From: Sipunculus nudus
Lineage: Eukaryota > Annelida > Sipuncula > Golfingiida > Sipunculidae
DNA length: 64,000 bases
Assembly: GCA_026874595.1 (NCBI GenBank)
Contig: CM049322.1
Span: forward strand, 34,244,340-34,308,339
Direction of reading: 5' to 3'
The first letter of the stretch is position 1. Each line of letters starts with the position of its first letter. Positions 46,145-57,258 of the stretch are shown in pieces. A program made the position numbers and the translations under genes. The notes beneath the pieces were generated by a model. It was not told the DNA's origin and did not search any database. It was given only the letters and a program-made list of their open reading frames with translations.

Positions 46145-46355
46145 GAAGCACCTGCCGACGGCCATACGACCACGGCTTTGCTTGTGGACGTAAGCTTAGA
46201 AATGGCACGTGGACGTCTTCGTGTTACAGAATCGAAACCAGGGAAGCCACTTGGACAGGAGCTCATATTTCATGTCGTTTTATGAGTGGGAATCTCGTGA
46301 GCATAGAATCTGCAGAGGAGCAGAATCATCTGGATAAAATAACAAAACAAAGCAA
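46145..46355 (+). CDS. gene A exon 3: C-type lectin domain, N-terminal half
   Basis: Acceptor TTTTGGTCATAG; entry completes a Gly codon with the last base of exon 2. It encodes about 70 residues of a long-form C-type lectin-like domain. STCRRPYDHGFACG supplies the extra N-terminal cysteines. Then come GTWTSSCYR, then TWTGAHISCRFMSGNLVSIE and SAEEQNHLDKI, matching the conserved W-x-x-A-x-x-x-C and LVSI-S-EEQ patterns. It ends at a GTTTAT donor after two bases of a codon. C-type lectins bind sugars or other ligands and are often used in invertebrate immunity. The direct fusion to a TSR-like module is unusual. Confidence 0.8.
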
Positions 46356-46776
46356 GTTTATCTATACCTTATATACTATTTTATGCTTAACTAATAAACG
46401 ATAAAACCAATATTTCGAATTTTGCAGCACAGTCTGTTAGAGCTGCCTGCATGCTCCGAAGGCTAGTTTCTATAGTAATCATATTTTTTTTACCTCCTAA
46501 ATATGCCTTATAAATGTGTGTGTGTGTATTTATGTTACATTTCTCTATACCATGTACTGGCACACCTATTTTTACATCTCTGATTCGAAAAGTAGTAGGT
46601 AACATTTTGAGGACACTACAGTGAGTGACGTCATTACGTGTAGTTCCAGTCAATTAAAATAAAGAAGGTTTGATGATATGTTGTAACTCATTGATCATAG
46701 GAAACGACCGGCTAACGGGAGGTAATAGGTTAGATTCCGTTAGGCAGTGAACAGATATTTCTATATGTTCATGTTT

Positions 46777-46841
<65 letters not shown>
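46777..46841. repeat. (CA)n(TA)n microsatellite beside a splice acceptor
   Basis: About 14 bp of CA followed by 50 bp of TA, ending 8 bp before the acceptor AG of gene A exon 4. It occupies the place of the usual pyrimidine tract. Confidence 0.95.
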
Positions 46842-46849
46842 CATTGTAG

Positions 46850-47093
46850 TTGAATCTTTTCCGTACTGGACATCTGGGTCGACGAAGAACGTGAAGGCCA
46901 CTGGGAATGTAAAGCGACAAATGAACCAGTTTCTTACACAAACTGGGCCCCTCAGCAGCCAGACAACTCTGACCATAACCAAGAACCGGAAAATCAACTC
47001 GCTGTCTTTGACTTGGATTGCGGCATTACATGGAATGACCTGGATAAAAATATTCGAAAAACTTTATTTGTGAAACAAATGCTCTGTAATTAA
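46850..47093 (+). pseudogene. gene A exon 4: C-type lectin domain, C-terminal half, with early stop
   Basis: From 46866 the frame reads LDIWVDEEREGHWECKATNE, then PVSYTNWAPQQPDN, then ENQLAVFDLDCGITWND, and ends FVKQMLCN with TAA at 47091. QPD and WND are the two calcium/sugar-site motifs; QPD is the galactose-type version in known lectins. The frame agrees with exon 3 if the GTTTAT donor is used, but TGA at 46851-46853 is then the first full codon after the junction. The usual WIGL motif is also missing or altered here (IFSVL). The last exon is therefore either a pseudogene or allelic null, or the true acceptor differs because of the neighbouring (TA)n tract. Domain identity is secure; functionality is not. 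Confidence 0.75.
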
Positions 47094-47597
47094 ATGAACG
47101 CGGTTCCCCATGCACAATTCTCGGCCAGTCATATAACCAAGTACAACAACTCTAAACTGTTCTTTGATAAAATTCCATACTATATTTACTATTGTACGAA
47201 ATAGTTTTTATTCATCCCTGTTTATTCATTCTAGATATATATATAATTTCGGCCGTTGGAATTAACAGCATATATATAATTACAGCAAGAGCATCCCTCA
47301 AAGGATAATTCCATCTGCAGGTTTCATTTGTTATCAAATTTAGATAATATAACAGTGCATGCAGCATGACTAATTGTGAAGTAATCTTATCATCATATAT
47401 TACCTGACACATTTACCTATATAGAGACCTCTAATTGGGATCATGATAACTCATTGTTAAGTAAATCTATCATCACTTATATTATTTGACACATTTACCT
47501 ATTTTAAACTTCTAAATGGAGTCGTGACTTGATTAATGATACTATAAATAATTATAAATATGACGTGGGTAAATTTAAAAAGTTGCCAGTTTGTTAA
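47094..47597. other. spacer after gene A
   Basis: AT-rich; includes two similar stretches (about 47395-47420 and 47475-47500: TATTACCTGACACATTTACC against TATTATTTGACACATTTACC) about 81 bp apart, a small degenerate tandem repeat. No gene seen. Confidence 0.5.
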
Positions 47598-47861
47598 AGC
47601 ATTATATGTAAATGTTTTAAGGTACTGTTGGTGAAATCGAAGCAGCTTTCAACAATCTATAAAAGCACTGATCCTGCCGACAGGTGTAGACGTTCCTCTA
47701 GTAATCGAGGAGAATGTAGGCGTGCCTCAATTACATGTCCGTATAGTCGTAATTCGTGCAATAGTGCCTTAAGTAAACGAAGCTTCGGCAGAAGAATCGA
47801 TTATATACGTCCTCGATGTACATGGGCACGAGGTATACTGTTTCCATGTAAAGGTGCCTAA
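47598..47861 (+). other. basic six-cysteine reading frame, unassigned
   Basis: An open frame without a usable ATG, ending in TAA at 47859. Its last 60 residues are strongly basic with six regularly placed cysteines: DRC, GEC, ITC, NSC, RPRC and FPC. The spacing is about 9-6-6-19-9. It looks like a cysteine-stabilised secreted peptide (an antimicrobial- or defensin-like size), but the pattern fits no family I can name. A possible acceptor is the AAAG before CACTGATCC (about 47664), which is weak. It lies 0.5 kb downstream of gene A. It could be a terminal exon of another small gene or chance. Confidence 0.3.
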
Positions 47862-48048
47862 TGTGATTGTGTTTCAATTAGTATTTTTTGCTTAAGGTAG
47901 GCCAAGCTAAAACTGTTATATCTTTCAATTATTACTGTGAGTGGCTTTATATTCGCGAGGATAAATTTATGCGATTTTCAAGGTTTCATTGCTTTTTGAG
48001 GGTTCCATTTCCGAGATCTTACCATTTAGTAATCTACAGTTGATCCAT

Positions 48049-48092
<44 letters not shown>

Positions 48093-48093
48093 G

Positions 48094-48137
<44 letters not shown>

Positions 48138-48953
48138 ACAACCTTATATGGCTTTTACTTAGACGTAAGAGAAAATTGAAACCCTGAGAAATGGAAATTC
48201 ATGTTCATAACTGGTCCATTATACAAAAAGTATATTTCTTATTTTGATGGAATAATTATTTATTATGATATTATTTATAATATCCCAGTTTGGCTTACAT
48301 AAAATGATATATATCAAAAGTGCAGAACATGCATGTATAACACGCCTGGTATGTGTTCTTTTGCTGCCAGGGTTGTAATTGGCATTTATAAAATCAATTA
48401 CATTCTTTGTCAGAACTAAATAAATATGGGTTTCATTTTTCACGTGAAAGAACTGATGATTTTAAACATTCCTATAAGAATTTCTGCGAAACAACAAAAT
48501 AAATCTTAGAAGAATAGTTTTATGGCGTTTGGAATTTACCACGTTAGCATATCTTTGTAATTTATAATTTTTTTTTCGGTTTTAGATTCTTTGTTTCTCA
48601 TTTGATACGGATAAATTTGTGCTCACTAGAAGTTGAATAAATGTTGTATAAATAATGTTTAAATCTGTCGTTATTATCAATGCAGTAGACTATGTTACTC
48701 CAATGTCATACAACAAATTATCGTATTACAATTTAATTTATTGTTTTCACTAGAATGTAAAACACGTTCTTGAATGTTGTTTAACTCGATTATGTTACGT
48801 AACACAATGAAATCAAGAGAATTCGAGTATAAAATGTTTTAAAATGGTAACCGAACCTCCGTGTGTAGAGATAGATATTTCCATTTCGGTTTTTTGATCC
48901 GCTGGTGTAAACATCTTCACCGCTTATCCAATGCACTTTAAACTTTTACCACT
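47862..48953. other. intergenic, contains two (TA)n tracts
   Basis: (TA)n at 48054-48091 and 48096-48135 separated by CGCACA-type bases. The rest is AT-rich with no gene recognised. Confidence 0.6.
48054..48135. repeat. double (TA)n microsatellite
   Basis: Two TA tracts of about 38 bp interrupted by ACGCAC. Confidence 0.95.
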
Positions 48954-48954
48954 A

Positions 48955-49062
48955 AGCCCTGGGTAGGGGGCGACAGTGAAACAATGTCATTGTTCCTCGG
49001 TTGAGACATGAACACACGATCGCCAGGCTTCATGTTGTGAGCTCTACCTCTTTAATGAGATT
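48955..49062 (-). mobile_element. tRNA-derived SINE relic
   Basis: The minus strand reads AAAGAGGTAGAGCTCACAAC (A-box/D-arm-like). About 35 bases later comes GATCGTGTGTTCATGTCTC (B-box-like). The spacing is right for a tRNA-derived SINE head, followed by a non-tRNA body with GGCTTAGTGGTAAAAG. It is degenerate, and no tail or target duplication is clear. Confidence 0.45.
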
Positions 49063-49694
49063 TAATCCGCTCTGGTCGCATGACGTCATATTGGTAATGC
49101 TTTATTTTTTTCCTCGAAATATTAATTTTAGACAAGCAAATTTTATTTAAAGAAGTTGAAAACATAAGTGTATTTAAAAGAGGATGTCTATTGCGTGTAA
49201 TGATCGCCTGAAGTTTTAGTTTCAAAGCAAGCAACACTGCAGCTTTAAATAAATGCAAGCCAAAAGTACTATACCACGGAAGATGTGGCAGAAGAAGTGT
49301 TATCTACATCAATTAAGATATATTAAAAATAATCTTATGTGAAGATATAATGAACCCGAACGTTAAGTGCCAGTCCACGGAGCTGTCGGGGAAACAATTT
49401 ATAAATTTGGGGCCGGGTGACATATAGCTCTGCGTTATTTGTACAGGTAGCGCTCGGTTAATCTCCACTCTTACTCGATCAGTTCGTATAATAATCATAA
49501 GATCTACTGGCACACCAGATCCGACCTCGTCGCCAGCAATTAAATGAGCATCCAATTTTCATAATCCCGGCCTGAAGCAGCAGATGGTCAAAAACGCACT
49601 TTTCCACTTTTTAAGTAAATTCCTATAACTGTAGTCAGCCGTTAAATTAACTTGTGTCATTTTTGCTATTGCTTTTATTTTCTCAACATAATTA

Positions 49695-49748
<54 letters not shown>

Positions 49749-49894
49749 TGTACTTGTCTGACTCAACGAATAAAAAGCGTCTATTTATGAATAACCTTAA
49801 AATGAGGTTAACTGACACGTTAATATAATACTTATTATGTGTATTGTGGAATTAGTGTTACGTATTTCAACGTGAATCAAGTTTTTGCTTATTC
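49063..49894. other. intergenic, one unrecognised minus-strand frame and a (TA)n tract
   Basis: A minus-strand frame of 80 codons (49313-49555; DEVGSGVPVDLMIIIRTDR and onward) sits in a GC-richer patch and reads like protein, but no family or splice sites were recognised. (TA)n lies at 49697-49747. Confidence 0.4.
49697..49747. repeat. (TA)n microsatellite
   Basis: About 50 bp of AT repeats. Confidence 0.95.
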
Positions 49895-50482
49895 GAATAT
49901 TTGTATTCGATATTATGGCATCATGTTCACCGATATATGGTGCATCGGATTTTCTGTTCATTGCGTCATCTCTGCCACATATTCGGCATCGGTAGTATAT
50001 AACAACAAATAATGAATATTGAAATAAAGTACTATTTATTGCTTATTTAGATCTTATTTACCTTGCTTGCCATAAACAATGACAGCATGTCTATTAACAC
50101 GGCTAATTAGTTTCAGACACATCATCACTTATAAAAGTTCAAAGCAACTAAGTTAAAAGGATGATCAAGCGTCTGTATAATTGCGCTGAAAATGGTTTAT
50201 GGACCCCTAAAATGTGTTTAGAAGTTGCTCACCAATATATAATATATATAAAAAAGCACATCATTGATATCTAGTATTTTTTTCAATCGAATTCACTGTT
50301 TTCTAGGACTTGTAATACAATTGTTTTTATTTCTAATTCGTATAAATTTTCCGTCTGGGATTTCTCCTTACATAAGAACGCCATCAGAAGCACTGATATT
50401 GGCAGAGATGACGCAATGAACAGAAAATCCGATGCACCATATATCGGTGAACATGATGCCATAATATCGAATACAAATATTC
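49895..50482. mobile_element. foldback element with perfect 83-bp inverted arms
   Basis: 49895-49977 (from GAATATTTGTATTCGATATT to CTGCCA) is the exact reverse complement of 50400-50482. The loop between them is 422 bp of AT-rich DNA without coding sequence. Perfect arms of this length imply a recent origin or gene conversion between the arms. It could be a foldback-type MITE or a hairpin-RNA locus. No flanking target duplication is evident. Confidence 0.8.
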
Positions 50483-51804
50483 ACAATGCTTTCACATAAA
50501 AAAACTATAATATGAATATGATTTATTCTCATCATCCAGTCCATCCTATAACCGTGCTCTGTGATTCTTCAGTTACTTTATTTTTGTTTTTGTTTTGGTT
50601 GGGGTAACCGCCTCCATTTTAAATGCTAACCTAACTAGCTCTATGCAGATCCGCATAATTCCTTTCAAGTTTTGCCTACGTATCAGGGCAGTATCATACG
50701 TATCACACGCTTCCTCTCATTGTATATCCTGGCTTTAACCGGGCCAGGTGACTTTGCACCTGCGGGTAATGTTTGGGAATGGTCCCCATTGTTAGGTCAT
50801 ACCGCCGGGGATCCCCCGAAGATGCACTCGTTTTTAGTGAAACTCGGCCGTTGGGTACGAAACCTGCAGAGCGCTCACCTATGGTTAGGACCGATCTTGA
50901 AAAATCTCACCCCCCCCCCCCCCCCCCCGGTGGAGATTGAACACAAGATTCCTGGGCTCAAACTCTGCGCTGCAGAAGCTGGGTTCTGCTATCGTTTTGT
51001 ATATAACAGCAGACACATCCCATCATGTTTTTCACACCTATCACTATCCATGTTAAAGTGGTTGGTTTGGACCTAGTCACCATCTGAAAATACACGTTGT
51101 CAGTAAAACTGAATGAACACACATAGGGATGGATTTAAGATTTTCCAAAATTAACTTTGATGGATGTAAGCCTTTATCCAATTTATAAATATTTACGTCT
51201 GCATGAGGAATGTTAAGACAATTACAGAAGACATCTGAATTAACGCAAATAAATATTCCTTGTCTCATAGGTACCTGAAGGAATCCAATTCATAATTAAA
51301 TAAAATAATTGTTTCATCTACTTACAACTTTTACCTACTATGATATCAAAATGAATTTTGACATTCCTTTCCGTCCAGAAAATCTGACCTGGATCATTAC
51401 AAATTCCGCCGATATAACCAATATTCACAGTTACAGTAACCAGGTGTTTGGAATATATCACGAAATTTTATGATCCACTGAAATTACAAGACTCATAGGA
51501 ATAGGAACATTTTCCTTGATTTATAGAGACTTCTGCATCGCATATAGTCTGAGTAATTTTTTAAATGTAATTTTGTTTTTATAATTATTATGATATTATA
51601 GGTAGCTGCATGACAGATTAAACATTAATACGAACACAATATTAATACCAGATTTGAGTCTTCAATAAATGTTATTCGTTATGCCAATGTCGCCGATTTA
51701 TAATTCTAATAAGCAGAGATATGGGAAATTGCAGAGAGCCTAATACTCTTCAAAGTACCGAAACGGGTAACTGAAATATTTTTCTCGTCATTGATAAAGT
51801 AATT
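50483..51804. other. intergenic with a GC-richer repeat-like patch
   Basis: A block at about 50660-51075, including a C run at 50911-50928, has higher GC and an open plus-strand frame with no recognisable domain. It looks like a transposon fragment. No gene is called. Confidence 0.45.
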
Positions 51805-51883
51805 ATGATAAAGATAATGATCGTTTTAGCTGTTTGTCACATGACCTGCGACATCACACTGCTCGCACAAAAAGCCGATGCCG
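51805..51883 (+). CDS. gene B exon 1: signal-peptide exon, paralogue of gene C exon 1
   Basis: ATG at 51805 gives M-I-K-I-M-I-V-L-A-V-C-H-M-T-C-D-I-T-L-L and onward, with a hydrophobic start. It ends after one base of a codon at G then GTTAGT. It aligns with gene C exon 1 (shared A-V-C-H, a D/H-I/V-T motif and the same GGTTAGTTT donor). The similarity extends upstream of the ATG (AATATTTTTCTCGTC against AATATTTTCTCGTC), so the duplication included 5' untranslated or promoter sequence. The expected TSR-like exon was not found downstream. Confidence 0.5.
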
Positions 51884-52314
51884 GTTAGTTTTTTTGTGAT
51901 TACACTTATGAAAACATGGACTTTGTTACACAATGACAAACCCAAATGTAAGCAACATGATACTGCGAGGGTGCAGCAATTTAAATCATTGAGAAGCAGC
52001 TTCATGTAATATCCTTAAACATATTATTAGCAGCACCATGGTAATTCGTAGGGTTAGTTAAAACTTTCATTCATATTTTCAAGTCTAGTTTTGAATACAA
52101 CGGCTTTTTTGACGAAATAGTCAGTGGAAAGAACTCGGATACTTGCATTATAAACTCTGATGACACGATATCATTTTTGATTGAATGATCTTTTATTCTT
52201 AATCGTTTGTGTTTTTATAAAGAAACATAATAAATGAGTTATTTCTAATCAAACCAATTGTATTCTGAACGAAATATTTTTTAATGTAAAAAGAAAATGC
52301 AAATGTTCTTTCAG

Positions 52315-52391
52315 TCAATTACATCTCAGAGTCTCCGCACCACAAAACATTGGCAAGAAACCAAATGACAAGTGTAATCGTCGGCCCAAAG
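52315..52391 (+). CDS. gene B candidate exon 2
   Basis: Strong acceptor (TGTTCTTTCAG) and donor (CCCAAAG then GTAAGT) bound 77 bp. Joined to gene B exon 1 in phase 1, the frame is open (V-N-Y-I-S-E-S-P-H-H-K-T-L-A-R-N-Q-M-T-S and onward) and leaves in phase 0. It does not resemble the TSR-like module of genes A and C. Gene B may be a different chimera or a remnant. Confidence 0.4.
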
Positions 52392-53894
52392 GTAAGTTGT
52401 AAATATTCTATGCTAAGGAAAAAGTCATTTCTGCAGTTGTTCTATAAAAAAAAAATCTTGATTAGTATCTTCTTAATCAAGAATATTTTTGTTAGTATAC
52501 GTTAACTATTGAAGATGTTATTGGTTGTATAAACTCATTATCTAGAATATAATTATAATAATTAATATAATTATCAATACTACTAAACGGTAGTATGAGG
52601 GGAATCATTTTGTCCGGTCAATATTAAACCATCAGGATTTTAATTAATGAAAAAAAAAAAAAACATAGCAGAGAGGTCTACTAAACATCCAATTACGCTA
52701 TATACTCTTTCTATAACAAGTTCCATTGTTTAAGAATGGACATTCCAAATACAAAAACGAATGGAAATTTAGCAGCCAAGCACGATTTTCAGAGCAGCGT
52801 AATTTTAGGGCTCCACAAATATTATGCCTTCCATGCACCTATCATCAAATATGGTCTAAAATTTATAGTTTTATGGATACCTGGCTATAATTGAATAAGT
52901 TAACGACCAGCTTAAGTGTGAAGCTGATACCCTGTGGGAATATTCATGTGAATCACATGGATGCGGACCTATGAAACATAAAGTATGGTTATGTATTAGG
53001 GCGTATTTTGGTCAGTTATTTACGGTAAATCCCAAGTTGAAACTGAGGTGTGATAGATAGCGAGGCGTGATGTTATTGGTTTTATTGCCAAGCAAGGATC
53101 GCCTTTGCGCAATCAACAACAAAGGATGCGTTTCGAAACTTGCAAATGAGAAGAAGAATAGTTGTGTGCCTTGACCAGATTTCCTTATTGGACACGTCAC
53201 ATCTACTAATTCTGCTATTTATGACATACACTTATTGTTATATGCTTTTGCGTCAATGTTACTCGATCGTATATGGTAAGAGTATATATTGACAGAAGAT
53301 ATAATGTACTGCAATATGAGGTAAACAGGATCAGGATCGTCCATCGGCTTTATATTTATATTACTACCAAATAACATAACACCAACCTGCTGTTTTTGCA
53401 AGTGTTCACACAAGCACCTCCTTTCAAATAACAATGTATTCGAACATTGGCTGTCCCTTTAGCTGTTTATTTAGTCTATCGTAGCATAAAGTTTATGAAC
53501 ATGTGAATTTGTGTCATTTAACATATATCTAAACGCAAATTGATGCAATGTCGGGCATATGAATACTACTTGTATATTACCTTTTATCATTTGCTGTTAC
53601 CACCTGATACTGATGTATGGTTCACAGGTAAACAAGTTTTGTGTGTAACATAGACGTAGGAAACGTACCCTGTAGAGGCAATATTTTGGGACATATTCAC
53701 GTTTATATGTATATATATATCTATATATATAGACAGTAGAGTTAACCTGCGTTGTAAAGTTCTCTATGGCCTACAGACTAGGCCAGAGCGATATAACACT
53801 GTTCGCTTTTCAAGCCTTCCCATTTGCTTCATACTAACAACATTCACCTGATGTTCGGGTCACACCCCGTGAAACAAATTGTAGTGAATTCACA

Positions 53895-53954
<60 letters not shown>

Positions 53955-56725
53955 AAGCTAAAAGAACTTCGTGTCACAGTTCACTTGTCCTTTTGTTACA
54001 TCACTGGTCAACAAAAGTCCTTGTTAAAGAGGCTGGTAAAATATATTAAAAACGTCCATATATTAAATTCCTTAGGCGAACTGGGCCAGGGATCATAATA
54101 AAAATCAAATCTCTATGATTCAATCATCAAGATAACAAACTGTATCAATATAATTATTTATTTATATTTTCATTAATATTATAAAGGTAAGAGAAAACAG
54201 AAAACTGCATTCATCAAGGAACAGTAATAGTAACTAGCAAATTCAAATAATATATGATAAAAATAAAGAAAAAACAGTCTCTGTTATCCATTTAAAGTGA
54301 GGGGTCAAATATTGATTGAAATGTTTTTGAACCAATGTTTGTGGGTAATACCTAAGAAATGTCTGTCTATTTTTTCTTTGCACTGCCTCATTTTTTGCAT
54401 CAACAGTGTATAACAAAGGAGAATGAATGATTAAATTAAATGATTTGTTTACTAAGTCTTTCTTTTTCGTTTTTTTTCCCGAATTGTTATTATTGCCTCA
54501 CCTCGCAGCTAATTGGTTTTAACGATACCCCCCGAGGAGAATAAGTTAATAGCAACTAAGATGAAAGACCGATTTGACATCTATGTAATTACGCTTTAAA
54601 TGCGTTATGCACAAAATACATTGCTAAAAATGATACATAAAGGCGGAAAGCATTTAGGCAAATGCGCGACAGTATAACGATAAATATGTTACATTATGAA
54701 GATTACCCCATTCTCAGGTCAAGAGGCATTCCATATCTCCCTTATTCCCTGTCAATAAACAGGCGGATAAATATAGTCGCCTGCCAACCTTTCCTGTGAT
54801 ATTTAGGAGTAATTATTATCAATTGGTACTTGAAATAAACAAGGCAATTCTACAATTTATTCCGACTGGGCATCTAGCAAATGTTACTTATGTTTATAAA
54901 TATGGAGGCATTCAAGATTGCTGATTAAGGGATAAGGGTGTCTTTATTCATTTGACGCACATCCTCCAAATAACAACACTGTATTACAATTTACAATAGA
55001 ACATGAAAAAATAACTTTGAAATAAGATACAGTATTAGAATACCAGGACTTGCTTAATCCGGTATTTATACAATTTACGCTACGAAGGCGTATAAAAAAT
55101 ATTTGAATTTACACCTCAACCTCACAAGCTCGTACCATTGTTGATAGATCGGCACATTGGTTTTCAAAGACTAAGAAAAAGTATTTACTCAGAAAGAGTG
55201 ACGGCATTTATGATATAGGTTTATTTTTCGAGGTTCCACCTATTTTATGGTGTAGTCTCAGATCATAAAAAAAATAATTTTCCCTAAAAAATAGTAAACT
55301 ATTGTTTTGCCTGCTAATCAGAACAAGTGCTGTTGACATTTCATTTCATACACCATTAAGAGAAAGTACAATTTTAAAAGGACCAATCAACATACCGGGT
55401 ATTTTAAATATATAAATAAAATATATTTCTTTTTAAAATAATTTTGCATGTATTTCCTCTTGAAAATTTTACTTATTCATGTACGCTAATGAATACAAGC
55501 TTGCTCCGGTGCGATTATTGGCACACAGAACAAGACATGCCATCTGATGACCTCTGATGACATCACGTGAGCATCTTCAAGGTTAAAAAAGTTAAAATTT
55601 AAATAAAATGAAAGCTGTAACTGTTTTAACGGCTCAAAATAATCTCATGAAATGTATAAAAGTGAAATGTTTCTTCCAGTCTCAGGTCTTGGGAAACCGG
55701 AGACTTTAACCTTCATTTCAAGAGGCAATTCAGGCGAAATCGAATTTTTTAAACATTTTGAGAACTTTTAAACCAGTCAATATTTTTATTTTTAAAATTT
55801 GATGGGTAAATTGTTCTGTTCTAATATTTTACATGACTTCCAGAACTGGTGAACTTGTGCTTCATCTTCATGGTAAAATCTTAAAAAATCGAGGATTTTT
55901 GTAAACCCCAAATTTTTTAAGTATTCCTGATTTTCCTCTCATATTTGGAGATATGAAGCCCATGGGGAACTGCGACATGTATCTGAGACTTATAAATCAT
56001 TCTAGTTTTCTTCTCCTTGTTTGGTAATTTCCGCGCATTCGCACCAACGGACCCCGGCTTAAAAGTGTTGTTATGGGGAAACAGACGCACCTGGACTGTT
56101 ATTCACAAACAAATCCATTTAAAACGTGAGTTTTGAGATAGTAAGTCCAGGTGTCCAGATGGTTTTGCTGGGAAAATTAGGTATTCAGCAAATATGAACT
56201 AACTGCAAATGTTTATATGCCTTAACTGAATTTGGACACGTACTTTGAAACGCGTATTCATTTCTTTTCTACAACATATGTTTTTTTTATTAAAAACGTT
56301 AACGATTATTTTCAAGAAACACTCATTAAATGCCAGTATAATTGACAAAAGGAATTCACTTATGTACAAAAAGATCATTCATTTTCATTCATTCATTCGT
56401 TTTCGGTTGTTGCTATAATAATTATGTTAACAAACACGTCGCACAACTTCCTGCGATTTGTCATTTTACCAGAATATAACTCAAATGTTAAGAGGCGTAA
56501 CTGGTGAGGATATGCTCCAAAGCACGACCTCTACAGTTATTAAACACATACCTTGTCAGACAACACTGAGAAACGCCCAGAAGAACTCTTAATGCCTCTG
56601 TCAGTAGCGATGTCAAGGCCTCTTACAACACATGACTGCAGCGCCAACCATTACTTGCGGGTCCTTATACAGTAACCTTCGACTACCATGTGTGTTAAGA
56701 ATTTTTATTCCCCTCTCCAGAAACT
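52392..56725. other. intergenic or long intron of gene B, no further exon recognised
   Basis: AT-rich. A stretch at about 54715-54915 has an acceptor-like TTCTCAG followed by about 65 open codons ending in TGA, with no recognised domain. A complex patch at 55495-55590 contains TGACATCACGTGA (CRE/E-box-like). Nothing is assigned. Confidence 0.45.
53901..53950. repeat. (TA)n microsatellite
   Basis: About 50 bp of AT repeats. Confidence 0.95.
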
Positions 56726-57258
56726 ATTAGTTTAAATAGGTCCACCACAATCTTATAGCAAATAGCCTGAAACAGAAATAACAAATAAATGAGACGTCTT
56801 CGTATCCATCATGGGTAGCAATAAAGGGTAATTATGTATTATTTCTTAAATATTATTATTAGTTTAAATAGGTCCACCACAATCTTATAGCAAATAGCCT
56901 GAAACAGAAATAACAAATAAATGAGACGTCTTCGTATCCATCATGGGTAGCAATAAAGGGTAATTATGTATTATTTCTTAAATATTATTATTAGTTTAAA
57001 TAGGTCCACCACAATCTTATAGCAAATAGCCTGAAACAGAAATAACAAATAAATGAGACGTCTTCGTATCCATCATGGGTAGCAATAAAGGGTAATTATG
57101 TATTATTTCTTAAATATTATTATTAGTTTAAATAGGTCCACCACAATCTTATAGCAAATAGCCTGAAACAGAAATAACAAATAAATGAGACGTCTTCGTA
57201 TCCATCATGGGTAGCAATAAAGGGTAATTATGTATTATTTCTTAAATATTATTATTAT
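56726..57258. repeat. tandem array, four identical 132-bp units
   Basis: Units start at 56731, 56863, 56995 and 57127 with TTTAAATAGGTCCACCACAA. By eye all four copies are identical over their full length, apart from the AG missing at the end of the last. They include GAGACGTCTTCGTATCCATC and ATAAAGGGTAATTATGTA. Identity implies recent amplification, active homogenisation or an assembly effect. Confidence 0.95.

Noticed and set aside
50672-51076. 134-codon plus-strand frame
   Set aside because: Contains a poly-C-derived proline run and lacks any domain; probably transposon debris.
54715-54915. Acceptor-like TTCTCAG followed by about 65 open codons
   Set aside because: No donor, no recognised domain, no phase partner; left as unassigned DNA.
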